From: Ecdyonurus torrentis | Lineage: Eukaryota > Arthropoda > Insecta > Ephemeroptera > Heptageniidae | Direction: 5' to 3' | DNA: 64,000 nt | Assembly (NCBI GenBank): GCA_949318235.1 | Contig: OX439133.1 | Coordinates: forward strand, 17,454,099 to 17,518,098 | In this document: positions 12,369-22,899 of the stretch, one piece after another | Numbering within the stretch: the first letter of the stretch is position 1 | Layout: each line of letters starts with the position of its first letter | The notes under the pieces: model-generated | Seen by the model: the letters and a program-made list of their open reading frames with translations, nothing else | Told to the model about the DNA's origin: nothing | Database searches by the model: none | Position numbers and translations under genes: made by a program

Positions 12369-13511
12369 TTTGATGAATTTTTTGTACGACATCCTACTAT
12401 ACATTTATGCCCATATTTCAAACCTTCATACACATTTTTTTATTGCAATGGAACATCATATCATTTATTATAAAACATTGTACGATCATTTCAGAATTGA
12501 TGATGCAAATTTGATCGCATTTTAAAGAGTTTCTTTTGAAGTAATTTTACTTTTTCATGCATGACGTGTTGCTTAGTGACCCAGCAAATTAATTATAGGC
12601 TCATTATATAACCCAAAAATACAATTGCATACATTATAGCGCAATGTATAGCACTTCCAATGCAGTGCCAAATGCACTGTCCAATAAAATGCAATGTTCA
12701 CCACAATTAGTCATGCAGTTTTGGAATCGTTTTTTTTTTTTTTTTCTATGTTTAACCAACTTTTTAAATAATGTTAATGGTCAGTTACGTAGTGCCTGAC
12801 TGAGAAATTGTGGTAATCTGATGCACTGCGAATAATTTTACTTTTTCAACCGCCTATTTAATAGTTAATATTACAATTTAATGTTACACATTTTACAAAC
12901 TGATGCTCGGCTTTCAAATATTTGTGTACATACGCCTCAAAATAACCAGAGAAACCACACCTTAGATTTAATTATTACTACAATGGGCGACATTAAAATT
13001 ACTAAAATTTATTTAAAATTTCTATAAAAAAATTAAAATAATTTTATAATATTTTAAATTAATTTCATATTCAAAGCAATAATATTTATAATAATAAATA
13101 TATTATAACAATTTATTTAATTTAATAAAAATATAGTTAAAATAATTTTATTTTAGAAAATTTAAAGTAACTTATACGTAGGTTTTATGAATTTAACAGA
13201 AAATATTTAATCAATAGGTCTCTCTCTCTACTCTCTCTCTCTCTCTCTCATTTACTTTCTGTTCAATTTTGTACGGTAATTAGGATATCCTGCATAAAAG
13301 GCAAAAGAAAAAAAAAAGAAAAAAAAACTACTTACTTTCCGAGAGAAAAGATACTTGACAAGAAAATCTATATAAGTATTTTCTGAGCAGTCAATCAATA
13401 AAAATCAAGTCGTGTACTTTATATAAAATACGTTAAATATTTAAAATTACAATACATTACAAGTTTTTAAAATTCATACAAAATTTACCTAATAATATCC
13501 AATACCAATGA
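12369..13511. other. Intergenic stretch without recognised content
   Basis: No gene or family copy seen. A short CT tract lies at about 13219-13250 and an A-rich tract at 13303-13328. Confidence 0.4.
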
Positions 13512-13813
13512 AGGGTATATGCGCATGACGTCATATTTAATGCGCTTGGAGGCCATACTGGAGTAGTGAATAACATTGCTTAGCATGGGACAAACTGCAG
13601 TTTTGGCAAATTTCTTTGTGCACTATAGGTTGATTGTTGGTTAATGTTATTTTCTCACATTCTTGAGATACTAATTGAACATATTTAAAGCATCAATGCT
13701 CTCAAAAATTTTGCATAGTAAACTGCCAAAATGAGTTATTTTCCTATGCCGCTCATGTTATTGAGTGATTCAACATGGCGTCGACTTGAACATGAATGCA
13801 TAGAACCTATAAA
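13512..13813 (+). mobile_element. Family A element A8
   Basis: From AGGGTATATGCGCATGACGT to CATGAATGCATAGAACCTATA, with GGAGGCCATACTGGAGTAGT and CAACATGGCGTCGACTTG. Confidence 0.82.
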
Positions 13814-14019
13814 TGTATATATTTCTTGTCATTTTGAATAATGTAAGGCAGAATTTTCGTTTTACCAAAAAAAAAAAAAAAAAAAAAAAAATTGCATTTA
13901 TTTAAAAAATAAACATTTTCTATTCTGAAACTTAAAGTTAGAAAAAAAATCTGCGTTAAATCTAAGCCGATGCTTACTACATGATTTTTTATTTTTTTAA
14001 TTACACAGTATTAAAACTT

Positions 14020-14374
14020 AAGGAAGTAGTGTAACGACCTTATATCTCAAAAATAGAAGGGTTTGGGGTCTAAATTTGGTGTCATTGTGTAGCTATGGGT
14101 CACATCTAGCCGTGATAAAAATTTCATGATGTTTGACCGTCCCGAAAAAAAGAAAAAAATATTGAAATTACCATTGGGCCTTATGAGCTTAAAATTTCAA
14201 AAAATCATATTAAATTAATTTTACGGTTACCCCCCCCCCCCCCCCCCCCCCCAAAAAAATTTTTTTTTATGTATTTGAAATTTTCTCAAGCTGAAATATT
14301 ACTGTGCAAAATTTCAGCTTTTTTTGACGAGAAAAGTTTGAGTCCAATGGCCGACCTCGGTCCCCACTCCCTTA
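14020..14374 (-). mobile_element. Family F element, copy F3, with poly-C expansion
   Basis: Reverse-oriented F copy from TTAAGGAAGTAGTGTAACGA to CGGTCCCCACTCCCTTAA. The family's short G-run (C-run on this strand) has grown to about 23 C at 14230-14252. Confidence 0.78.
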
Positions 14375-14934
14375 AACATTAAACTTTGTTATTTATTTTG
14401 TATTGTATTAATACAATATTTAAAATATTTATTATGTTATTATAAAACTCTTACATGATAATTATGTTTAATATCATGTCAGAGAACCATGTAAGTGGGT
14501 GTATACCTTATGTGCCTCTCAATAAAAACCCTTTTATTTTAATAATCTTTTTTTTTTGTAAGCAAGTATTATGGACGAAAACTCAAATTTTACTAACAAA
14601 GATTTTAATATTTTGTTTTAAGTTTTAATTACTAATTTTTTTTATATAAATTTATAAATAATAATAATTTAGTTAAAAAAATATTTATTTATAAAATAGT
14701 TTGTAAAGAATACTGCACATGGAAATTAAAGTTAATACGACATAAATCCTATATGTGATGTGGTAAATTGGGACTAGGGATAAAATATTCCAGCGTGATC
14801 TAGATATTAATTATAATAATAAGAGCGTAAAGAGAAACATAAAAACTTAAAAAAAAAAAAAAAAAATAGATAAATTTTTTATGCCATTTTTAATAAACAG
14901 AAAAGCTAGTTAAATTAAACAAACTTCTTGCATT
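14375..14934. other. AT-rich intergenic stretch
   Basis: No gene or family copy recognised. Confidence 0.4.
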
Positions 14935-15554
14935 AAGGCGGGAAATCAGGTACTGTCAGATTTGACTAAAAAATCGTAAAGAAAGAAAAATCGGAAATAT
15001 TGCACATTGATACATTAGGATATGGTATCTTCAAAAATGTTAAAAAAAATTCAAGATCACCAAGCTAGATTTTATATTTATGATTTTTTGAAGTTTAAGT
15101 CCCATAAGAGCCCATGGTAATTTCAATAATTATTTTCTCTCTTATCTGATAGTCATGGGTAAGGGTTCAGAAAATTTTATCAGAGATAGCTGATACTATA
15201 TTAACTTTCAAATGACATTATAAAGTTTCAAAGTTTTCCTTTACAATTTTGCGATACAAGCCATCTACATAGGGTGGTTTCATTCATGTTAAAGTCGACG
15301 CCATTAGTGAGCACTAAATAATATGGGCCAGTATAGAAAAATGACTTATTTTGCCAGTTTAAAAATACTTTGCAATATTTTTGAGAGCATTGATGCTGTT
15401 AACAGGTTGAATTAGTTTCTCCAGTATTCAAGAAAAATAATAATAATCCAAAAATTTATAGTTTTCTAAAGAAAATAGCCAAAAACTACCTTTGTCCTAT
15501 GCTGAACATTCAGAATAATGTCATGCGCACACACCCTATACAACCCTTATAATA
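14935..15554 (+). mobile_element. Family C element C3, split by a family A insertion
   Basis: Starts TTAAGGCGGGAAATCAGG and runs to AGCCATCTACATA. Its last bases ACAACCCTTAA appear only after the A9 copy (15269-15541). So A9 inserted into an existing C element close to its right end. Confidence 0.8.
15269..15541 (-). mobile_element. Family A element A9, nested in C3
   Basis: From TAGGGTGGTTTCATTCATGT to GTCATGCGCACACACCCTA. Joining the flanks gives a normal C right end, which fixes these boundaries and is consistent with a TA target. Confidence 0.8.
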
Positions 15555-15870
15555 AAAATCTTTGAGGGCTAACTTTAAAAGAGAATGTAACTGTTTAAAC
15601 ATGAGATGGGACCACCATATATACGCATGCTATTTCTGTTAACACAAGATCACATAGTGGAGCTAAGAAATTGTAAAGTCGACAACTTGAGCTGGTATTC
15701 ATGACGTCAACATACATTAACATAGAAATTGTAAAAAGGGTTGCCTGCTTTACAATTTCTCTTTCTCTGTTTATATAAATTGAATAAGGGAAAAACTGAC
15801 TTTATTAACATTACACATTGTGTTTTTATTCTTTTAAAATAAAACCCTTTAAAACTGAAAAACTGGCAAT

Positions 15871-16182
15871 AGGGTGTGTGTACATGACGTCATACTGAAT
15901 GCGCTTCGACGCCATACTGTAGCAATGAATAACATTGCTCAGCATAGGACAAACGTGTTTTTTGGAGTTTTTTTTTTTTTGTTGAAATTTGGTAACTTTT
16001 ATTGTCATTATTTTTCTTAAAATGCTTAAAGCCATATTTCAACCTGTTAACATCAATGCTCTTAAAATTATTGCTTGTAAATATTTTTAAACTGGCAAAA
16101 TGTGTCATTTCCCCATACTGGTCCTTATTATTAGTGCTTACATATGGCGGAGACTTTTATATAAATACAAACACCCTATTAG
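15871..16182 (+). mobile_element. Family A element A10
   Basis: From TAGGGTGTGTGTACATGACG to CAAACACCCTATTAG, with GACGCCATACTGTAGCAATG and GCTCAGCATAGGACAAACG. This is the subfamily with TACTGAATGCGCTTCGACG. Confidence 0.78.
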
Positions 16183-16255
16183 ATGGTTTTAAAAAAAATG
16201 GTCGTGTTAAAATTTACTAGTGAATAGATTTTTATTTTTAAGAGTGCAGTGGCTC

Positions 16256-16365
16256 TTTAAAGCAATAGACCAGAAGAAAACATACGCATTTACATCACAA
16301 TACTCTTGATGGGACGTACCTAAAAATAATATTATAGTTTGTTTTAAAACCTAACCGTAGCAGCG
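16256..16365 (-). mobile_element. Family B element, one part of an interrupted copy (B4a)
   Basis: TTTAAAGCAATAGACCAGAA with CTTGATGGGACGTACC and a degenerate CCGTAGCAGCG. The matching other end is at 16975-17197, with A11 and other sequence between. Confidence 0.6.
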
Positions 16366-16639
16366 CGGACAAAGATAACTACGTATTAAATTATTATAGC
16401 ATAAATCATGCCGTATTGAACAAATAATGCTAAAAGTGAGCTAGCATATTTTTATAAAATACGTAATATTTCTTTCAGTTTCATTTAGGTTTTATTTTAT
16501 TATAAAAAGCATGTACATAATACATGACTACGTATATTTACATTATACAAAAACACATTTAATTGAGATCAGATACATTTATATATATCTTTGTTCTCCT
16601 CTCAACCTGACAAATATATCAGGTTGATAAAATGATAAA

Positions 16640-16917
16640 ATATAGAATGTATGCATTCATGTTAAAGTTGACGCCATGTTGGATAACTCAATAACATGGG
16701 TGGCATAGGAAAATAAATTATTTTGCCAGTTTAAAACCACTTTCAAATATTTTTAAGAGCTTTAATGCTGTAAATATGTTGAATTAGTATTTCAAGTATG
16801 TGAGAAAAATAACAATAACAAAAAAATAACCGATTTCCCCAAGCAAATTGGCTTAAATGAAGTTTTTCCCATGGCCTCCAAGCGTATTAAATATGAGGTC
16901 ATCCGCATACACCCTAT
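16640..16917 (-). mobile_element. Family A element A11
   Basis: From TATAGAATGTATGCATTCATG to CATCCGCATACACCCTATA, with GACGCCATGTTGGATAACTC. Confidence 0.78.
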
Positions 16918-16974
16918 ATATTATATAATTTAAATACTAAAATACATAAAAAATAGCTTTGCTTGAGTGAGCAG

Positions 16975-17197
16975 ACTATTTTGATTTATGCAACCCACAC
17001 AATATTTTCATACTATTATTTGACTAATTCTAACATCAGAAACCAAAGTTGTCCCTCAAACAGCACACTGTACTTTACAGTATTTTCACACTTTCTTGTG
17101 GGGACATATTTACATTGTGGAAAAAATTGTCATCACATTTTGTGTTTATTCATTAAAAAGCACAAAATGTTGTTTTATGTGGTCTATGGCTTTAAGT
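16975..17197 (-). mobile_element. Family B element, other part of interrupted copy (B4b)
   Basis: Includes TTATGCAACCCACACAAT, TCTTGTGGGGACATATTTAC and TATGTGGTCTATGGCTTTAA. The 116-codon open frame here reads across this repeat and is not considered a gene. Confidence 0.65.
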
Positions 17198-17602
17198 TTT
17201 GGTTTGTTGTAGAAGCTTGCTTGGAAGAAGTGCGGTTTTCTTGTAAAGTTTGTCTTGATGTCTCCCACATAACTAGGCTGTCAGAGTGTCATACCAACTG
17301 CATGCACTTTTGACACTTTATTATCTCGCACATAAGTCACTTCTCTACAAACTTTCAGCTTTAAAAATATTACTTTTCATTTCGAGCTCTTTTTCTCGCT
17401 TTCTTATGTATTTGTTGGAATTTTAGTTCCTATACGCGGAAAACATAAATGTTAGAAATTACTCAGTTACATATAGATGTATCTTTTTAGTACAAACCAA
17501 TAACATGTTTGATAAAAGTTTAAACAGTACCTTGTTAGTATAAACGTTATTTCTTTAATGGTAAATAGTTAGCTCTTTAGGTCTTATAAAACTTTGTACA
17601 GT
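17198..17602. other. Intergenic stretch without recognised content
   Basis: No gene or family copy seen. Confidence 0.35.
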
Positions 17603-17603
17603 T

Positions 17604-17912
17604 TAGGGTTTATGCATTCATGTTAAAGTCAAATAAACTCAATAACATGGTGGCATAGGAAAATAACTCATTTAGCCAGTTTAAAAACAAACACTATGCA
17701 ATAATTAATATATCGAAAGCATTGATGCGCTGTAAATATGTTGAATTAGTATTTATGTGAGAAAAATAACAATAACAAAAAATTAACAGATTTTCAAAAG
17801 AAAATTACCTAAAAAGAAGTTTGTCCTATATGCTCAGCAATGCTATTCACTACTCCAGTATGGCCTCCAAGCGCATTTAATATGACGTCATCCACATACA
17901 CCACACCTATAT
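17604..17912 (-). mobile_element. Family A element A12
   Basis: From TTAGGGTTTATGCATTCATG to ATGACGTCATCCACATACAC then CACACCTATA. It forms a tail-to-head neighbour of A13. Confidence 0.75.
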
Positions 17913-17976
17913 TATAACAAATTTATTATATAAAAAAAGTCTACTCTAGTAACTCTTTAGTTACTTTTTTCCATGT

Positions 17977-18288
17977 TGAGTATAATTATGCACATGACGT
18001 CATACTGAATGTGCTTAAACGCCATATTGGAGCAATGGACAACATTGCTCAGCATAGGACAAACGTCGTTTTCGATTTTTTTTTTTTTTTTTTTTTTAAT
18101 TGGCTAATTTTTCTGTTATTATTGTTTTTCTCGCATACTTGAAAACCTAAGTGAACATGTTTACAACATCAATACTCTCTAAAATATTGTTCAGTATTTT
18201 TTAAATGTCAAAATGTGTAATTTCTCATAATGGCAAATGTTATTTAGTGCTCACATATGGCGTTGACTTTTATTTGATTGCAACCAAC
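17977..18288 (+). mobile_element. Family A element A13
   Basis: TTATGCACATGACGTCATAC at left, then GCTCAGCATAGGACAAACG and a degraded right end at ATGGCGTTGACTTTTATTTG. Confidence 0.72.
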
Positions 18289-18333
18289 TTATATACCTAC
18301 TCGCATGGAACGTTGATACACAATAAGGTAGAT

Positions 18334-18663
18334 ATGTATATTAAATCAATTATGCTGTACTAAAGAGGCTATTTTTCATCAGTTATCACATCACTTAAGA
18401 AATAAAGTTATTGAATGTAAAGTTTCTGCATTTTACTATTCGTAGTAATGCAATAACATAAACTCGTAAACGTCCAACTTAACAAACACATAATGATTTT
18501 AAAATAAAACAAATATGCACATAAAATTAAAAATTTATATAAATGTTAATTATTTAGCAAAATGGTAGCAAAGTCAAATAACATAACGAAACCATTACCA
18601 ATAAAACTAATAAAAAATTAAGACTTTCTTTAGAACAAAATAAAACAAAGCACTATAAACTGT
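18334..18663 (+). repeat. Tandem duplication unit 1 (about 320 bases)
   Basis: Begins GTATATTAAATCAATTATGC and ends AACTGTCTTAA. The same sequence with modest divergence recurs at 18992-19317, on the other side of a family B copy. Confidence 0.8.
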
Positions 18664-18983
18664 CTTAAAGCCATAGACCACGAATAAACACGATATGGGA
18701 TCTTCAAAACTAATGATTTTTTTTACCAGAATGTTAATGTAGCCCCGCGAGAGAACGTGAAAATACAGTAAAGTATGCAATTTGCGTGACTATTCATGTT
18801 TCTGACGTCAGAAACATGCAAAAATTAGTTTGAAAATTTTGTGCGGGTTGCATACTTTAAAAATTCTGATCACTACTATGGGGCTACATTTGGGTTTTGA
18901 GACAAACTAAAGTTATTTATGTAAGTCCCATCAAGTGTTTTGTGTTATAAATGCTTATGTTTTTCTCTGGTCTATTCCTTTAA
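18664..18983 (+). mobile_element. Family B element, copy B5
   Basis: From AAAGCCATAGACCACGAATA to GGTCTATTCCTTTAA, with TCTGACGTCAGAAACATGCA. It lies exactly between the two duplicated segments. Confidence 0.8.
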
Positions 18984-18991
18984 GTTAGCTA

Positions 18992-19317
18992 TGTATATTA
19001 AATCAATTATGGTGTATGGCTATTTTTCATCAGTTATCACTAAAGAAATAAAGTTATACGCTGTAAGGTTATACTTTAAATTTTACTGTTTGTAGTAAAG
19101 CAGTATACTCGTAATAGTCCAACTTAACAAACACAAAATGATTTTAAAATAATACAAAGATGCTCATAAAATTAAAAATTTATACAAATGTTAATTTTTT
19201 AGCAAAATGGTTGCAAGTCAAATTACATAATCAAAAAATTACCAATAAAACCAATAAAAAAATTAAGAGTTAAAAAAACAAACAAAAAAAACAAACAAAC
19301 AAACTAGAAACTGTCTT
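18992..19317 (+). repeat. Tandem duplication unit 2
   Basis: ATGTATATTAAATCAATTAT and later ATTTTTCATCAGTTATCAC, then GTCCAACTTAACAAACAC and GAAACTGTCTTA, matching unit 1 at 18334. The unit is followed directly by a C copy. Confidence 0.8.
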
Positions 19318-19448
19318 ACGTTTGATGTTTGAAAGTTGATATAGTAACCATAGTACCAGTACCTTATGGTGCTAAAACTACACATATCATAATTTAACTC
19401 GTGACTCCCTAATTTTTTCCCCAATTTTTTTTTTTTCATTTTTTTTTT

Positions 19449-19493
<45 letters not shown>

Positions 19494-19583
19494 ACCTTAT
19501 TCTAATGTACTGTGTAAAATTTCACATTTTTCTTTCTCTGCAACTTTTTAGTCAAATCTTGTAGTAACTGATTAACCGCTTCA
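19318..19583 (-). mobile_element. Family C element, copy C7
   Basis: Reverse C copy with ATGTTTGAAAGTTGATATAG, ACCTTATTCTAATGTACTG and GCAACTTTTTAGTCAAATC. A T-run of about 40 sits at the family's homopolymer site. The ends are degraded. Confidence 0.65.
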
Positions 19584-20064
19584 AATACTTTATAATAAAT
19601 TAGGCTTACTTTTAGTTAGGTTTCTCCCTAAAATATTAACTTTTAGTTCAATATTAAGTTCCCTACTATAATAGTATAAGAATATAATTCAAATGCATAT
19701 TGAAAATAATAATTAATTAAAAGTAAATATAAAAAAGTAAGATGATTAATTAAAGATTTAGAAAATAGAATAAAAAAGAAAAAATCAATACAGTAGAAGC
19801 ATCTTACATAATTAATCATTTTCCTTATGTCGTATCTATGACTTATATTAATATTCAACAATATTAACGTGAATGTATATTCTGAATGTTTTAAATCTTT
19901 GTATAAAAATAATAATTATATAATATTATTCAATTTCTAATTGAATAAATTTATCAAATCATGCATAATATTACAATAACAAAATGTAATTTACATATCT
20001 TTATGAAAACATGATGATATTTCAAAATGTTTTTTTTAGTGTTATCGTATTAAAACACAGTTCA

Positions 20065-20115
<51 letters not shown>

Positions 20116-20246
20116 AATAATTTAAAATATACCTTAGGTTTGTTCATTTTTAAAACTCTGGGAGATTTGTGTGTTTATTAGTTTGTGGAATAAACTAGTA
20201 CTGCTAATTATACTTAAAAGTAATTATGCTGAACATCTTAAACATA
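19584..20246. other. AT-rich intergenic stretch with long poly-T
   Basis: No gene recognised. A T-run of about 41 lies at 20070-20110. Confidence 0.4.
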
Positions 20247-20556
20247 TAGGGTGTATGCGCATGACGTCATATTTATAGCTCTTGGAGGCCATACTGGAGT
20301 AGTGAATAACATTGTTCAGCATAGAACAAACTTTGTTTTAGACTATTTTCTTTGGAAAATCGTTGAATTTTTTGTTACTCTTATTTTTCTTGCAAACTTG
20401 AGATATTAATTCAACATATTACCAGCATCAATGCTCTCAAAAATACTGTAAAATATTTTTAAACTGTCAAAATGAGCTATTTTCTTATGCAGTCCTTGTT
20501 ATTGAGTTATTCAGCATGGCGTCGACGTTAACGTGAATGCATATTAATGCACCCTT
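20247..20556 (+). mobile_element. Family A element A14
   Basis: From TATAGGGTGTATGCGCATGA to CAGCATGGCGTCGACG and GTGAATGCATATTAATGCACC. Confidence 0.8.
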
Positions 20557-20585
20557 TAATGGTATGTAGCATAAACGCTATACAA

Positions 20586-20858
20586 TATAGGGTGTATGTT
20601 CATGTTGACGTCATGTTGGATCACTCAATAACATGAACCGCATAGGAAAATGATTCATTTTGCCAGTTTAAAAATAGAAAGCAATATTTTTGAGAGCATT
20701 GATACTGTTAATAGGTTGAAATAAAGTATCTCAAATATGTGAGAAAAATAATATTAAGGCGGGAAATCAGGTACTACGGGATTTGACTCAAAAGTTGTAG
20801 AGGAAGAAATATCTGAAATTTCACCCAGTGATACATTATGATAAAGTATCTTCAAAAA

Positions 20859-20893
<35 letters not shown>

Positions 20894-21246
20894 GGGGGGG
20901 GGGGGGGGGGGATTACCATGCTAGAATTAAATTATGATTTTTTGACATTTTAGTCCCATAAGAGCCGATGTTAATTTCAACAATTTTCTCTCTTATTTGA
21001 AGGTCATGAGTTTTGAAAATTTTATCATAGGTAGCTGTTACCATATTAACTTTCAAATGTCATTATAAAGTTTCGAAGTTTTCTTTTTGGATTTTGAGAT
21101 GCAAGCCATCTGAATAGAACCCTTAATAAAAAGATCACTGATTTCCCAAAGAAAATAGCCATTCATCCTACGCTGAATAATGTTCTTCATTTGTTCCAGT
21201 ATGGCGTCAAAGCGTATTCAGTATGACGTCATGCGCATACACCCTA
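20586..21246 (-). mobile_element. Family A element A15, split by a family C insertion
   Basis: Left part 20586-20753 starts TAGGGTGTATGTTCATGTTG; right part 21127-21246 ends TATGACGTCATGCGCATACA. The gap is filled by C4, with TTAA at both junctions, so C inserted into A. Confidence 0.82.
20758..21122 (+). mobile_element. Family C element C4, nested in A15
   Basis: GGCGGGAAATCAGGTACTAC to GAATAGAACCC, flanked by TTAA at 20754-20757 and 21123-21126, a clear 4-base target duplication. A purine tract (19 A, then T, then 20 G) lies at 20872-20911. Confidence 0.85.
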
Positions 21247-21629
21247 AACACCTCAAATTTGTTCCATCTACGCCAGATTATTCCGAGCAATAAATACGAA
21301 CATAGCTTCAGTATCAGAAAATAATATAGAACAAAAAAACTAATCCTTGTGTAATATATTTTTTCCCTTGTTTATCTAATGAAAATGTTGTAAGAGTATG
21401 AATACCTCTAGAGGTTTTTATATTACGAACTATATAAAAAACAACATACACGATAACATACAAGCTTTTGCTTACATCGTAGAGAGAAAAAAACAATATT
21501 ATACGAGAAGTCAACTTGTTTTTTTTTTAATACAGATTTTCTCCCTAGTGGTTTTACTAACCTGTTCTTGCTTTGTATTTTCAATATTATTATTGATAAT
21601 AATAATTAGTATAGAAGAAGTAAAATAGT
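21247..21629. other. Flank left of the Polinton
   Basis: AT-rich unique-looking sequence. No gene recognised. Confidence 0.4.
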
Positions 21630-21635
21630 ATTATT
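21630..21635. repeat. Polinton target-site duplication, left
   Basis: ATTATT immediately before the terminal AGTAGATAAG. The same six bases follow the right end at 36871-36876. Six bases is the duplication length known for Polintons/Mavericks. Confidence 0.93.
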
Positions 21636-21987
21636 AGTAGATAAGTATGGATACAGCAGAATGTGGATGCATCCACACATCCACACAAACGAGTGGATGC
21701 ATCCACACAAGTGTGGATGCATCCACACAAACTCGCGTACGTCCACGAGGTATAAAAACAAAATGGGGTCGATTTTGTGTGGATTGCTGCTTCTCGCGTA
21801 CGTCCACGAGGTCAAAACCCAAGATGGCGGCGATATGGGCGTGGCAGGTGTGTATTAGCGCACGTACACGAGGTAAAAACCAAGATGGCGTCCGATTTGT
21901 GTGTAGCAAATGAGTATTTGCGTACGTACACGAGGCTTGCAACAAGATGGCGACGGACTTGTGTGCAGTCAGTGATTGCTAGCGTAC
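21636..21987 (+). repeat. Left inverted terminal repeat of the Polinton
   Basis: This matches the reverse complement of 36519-36870 over 352 bases; I saw no mismatch in the stretches I compared by eye, and translated frames across both copies are identical. Homology ends at GCTAGCGTAC (21978-21987). Outer part: three GTGGATGCATCCAC palindromes. Inner part: four 62-base repeats. Such ends are expected to be the replication origins for protein-primed synthesis and the integrase substrates. Confidence 0.95.
21661..21728. promoter_or_regulatory. Cluster of three 14-18-base palindromes in the left terminal repeat
   Basis: Perfect palindrome GTGGATGCATCCAC occurs at 21663-21676, 21693-21706 and 21713-21726. 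The last extends to GTGTGGATGCATCCACAC (21711-21728). Starts are 30 and 20 bases apart. Mirror copies lie at 36778-36843. They could bind a dimeric protein (integrase, terminal protein or host factor); the role is inferred. Confidence 0.85.
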
Positions 21988-22045
21988 CTACACGGGTTTA
22001 AATACACTAAAAAATAAAATGGCGGCACATTGTGTAAAGCACTGT
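21735..22045 (+). repeat. 62-base tandem repeats with YY1-like motifs
   Basis: Units begin GCGTACGTCCACGAGG at 21735, 21796, 21858, 21920 and, degenerate, 21982 (spacing 61-62). Each has the order CACGAGG, then ATGG(C/G)G (AAGATGGCGGC in the second), then TTGTGTG. AAGATGGCG matches the known YY1 site. The fifth unit extends past the end of the terminal-repeat homology. Confidence 0.85.
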
Positions 22046-22640
22046 GTAGAGTATGTCACTACGTATCTATTTCTGAAGAAATTTTTAAAAAATTCGAATT
22101 TAAGCAGATTAGCCAAAAAAAATTTTTTAGTGTAGTTTTTTGAGTGTACATTTTTTTAAACGATTTTTGTCATTGAATGAGTTGTCTATAAGATACATCA
22201 GACAGATTTTTTATAACTATCTTATTTCCACTAAAACTGATTTTTCATAGTGTAGTTTTCTGAGTGTAGCAATTTTTTTTACATATTCTTGCTTAATTTT
22301 TAATGCTCTATCCATATCCGGTTTCATATTTTCTGTAAGATGAGTGGAAGTGCACTTTCAAAGTCGTAAAAATTAATTACTACTATAAATTTTTATTTAT
22401 AAATTTACTTCCTTGTTTAAATATTTGCATTTCCTTGTTCGCAAATTCTTCCAAGAACTATAAAATTTATATTAAAATTTTTTTCCGAGAACTATAAAAT
22501 TTAATTAATTTCTTTAGCGTGAGAAAGTGGATGTACATATACCACACAGGACCACCCACGATGCTACTGTATTTGAACGACGACCTTCTAAGGCTTTATA
22601 ATCGCCTGATAGCCAACTTTAATTTTCAACCTCAAATTTG
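22046..22640. other. Non-coding left shoulder of the Polinton
   Basis: AT-rich. A 21-base near-identical direct repeat containing TAGTGTAGTTTT and TGAGTGTA lies at 22128-22148 and 22248-22268, exactly 120 bases apart. No gene recognised. Confidence 0.6.
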
Positions 22641-22649
22641 ACTCTTTGA

Positions 22650-22730
22650 GAGCCAATAACCAATCAATAATGTATGGGATGGTGAAATAAAGTATATAGG
22701 GTGGTATATATGACCGATACCTTCCAGAAT
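22650..22730 (+). promoter_or_regulatory. Possible polymerase gene promoter (CCAAT pair plus TATA)
   Basis: CCAATAACCAATC puts two CCAAT boxes at 22653 and 22660, and GTATATAGGG about 35 bases later (22691-22700) is TATA-like. No TCAGT initiator is present, unlike the capsid genes. The right end of the element also has two CCAAT boxes. Assignment to the polymerase gene is inference. Confidence 0.35.
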
Positions 22731-22899
22731 ATTCGTTAAAAAAAAATTAACCCCACCCACCCCCTTACTGCATGTACTGCTATATGCAATGCTATATACA
22801 GTGCTACATTGTGCTGGACGTCTATTACGAGGGTGGCTGCCGATGGAGAAGGTTGTTCCAATTGAGGTGCTCCTGTGGTGACCCGAGTTCGACTCTCAA

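Noticed and set aside
16963..17313. 116-codon open frame
   Set aside because: It reads across a family B copy. Other copies of the family have stops in this frame.
21634..22001. Several open frames in the left and right Polinton ends
   Set aside because: They overlap in several frames and strands inside the 62-base repeats and appear identically in both ends, as expected for repeat DNA rather than genes.
22560..22641. 26-codon frame with LNDDLLRLYNRL, vaguely F-box-like
   Set aside because: Too short and with no support beyond the pattern.
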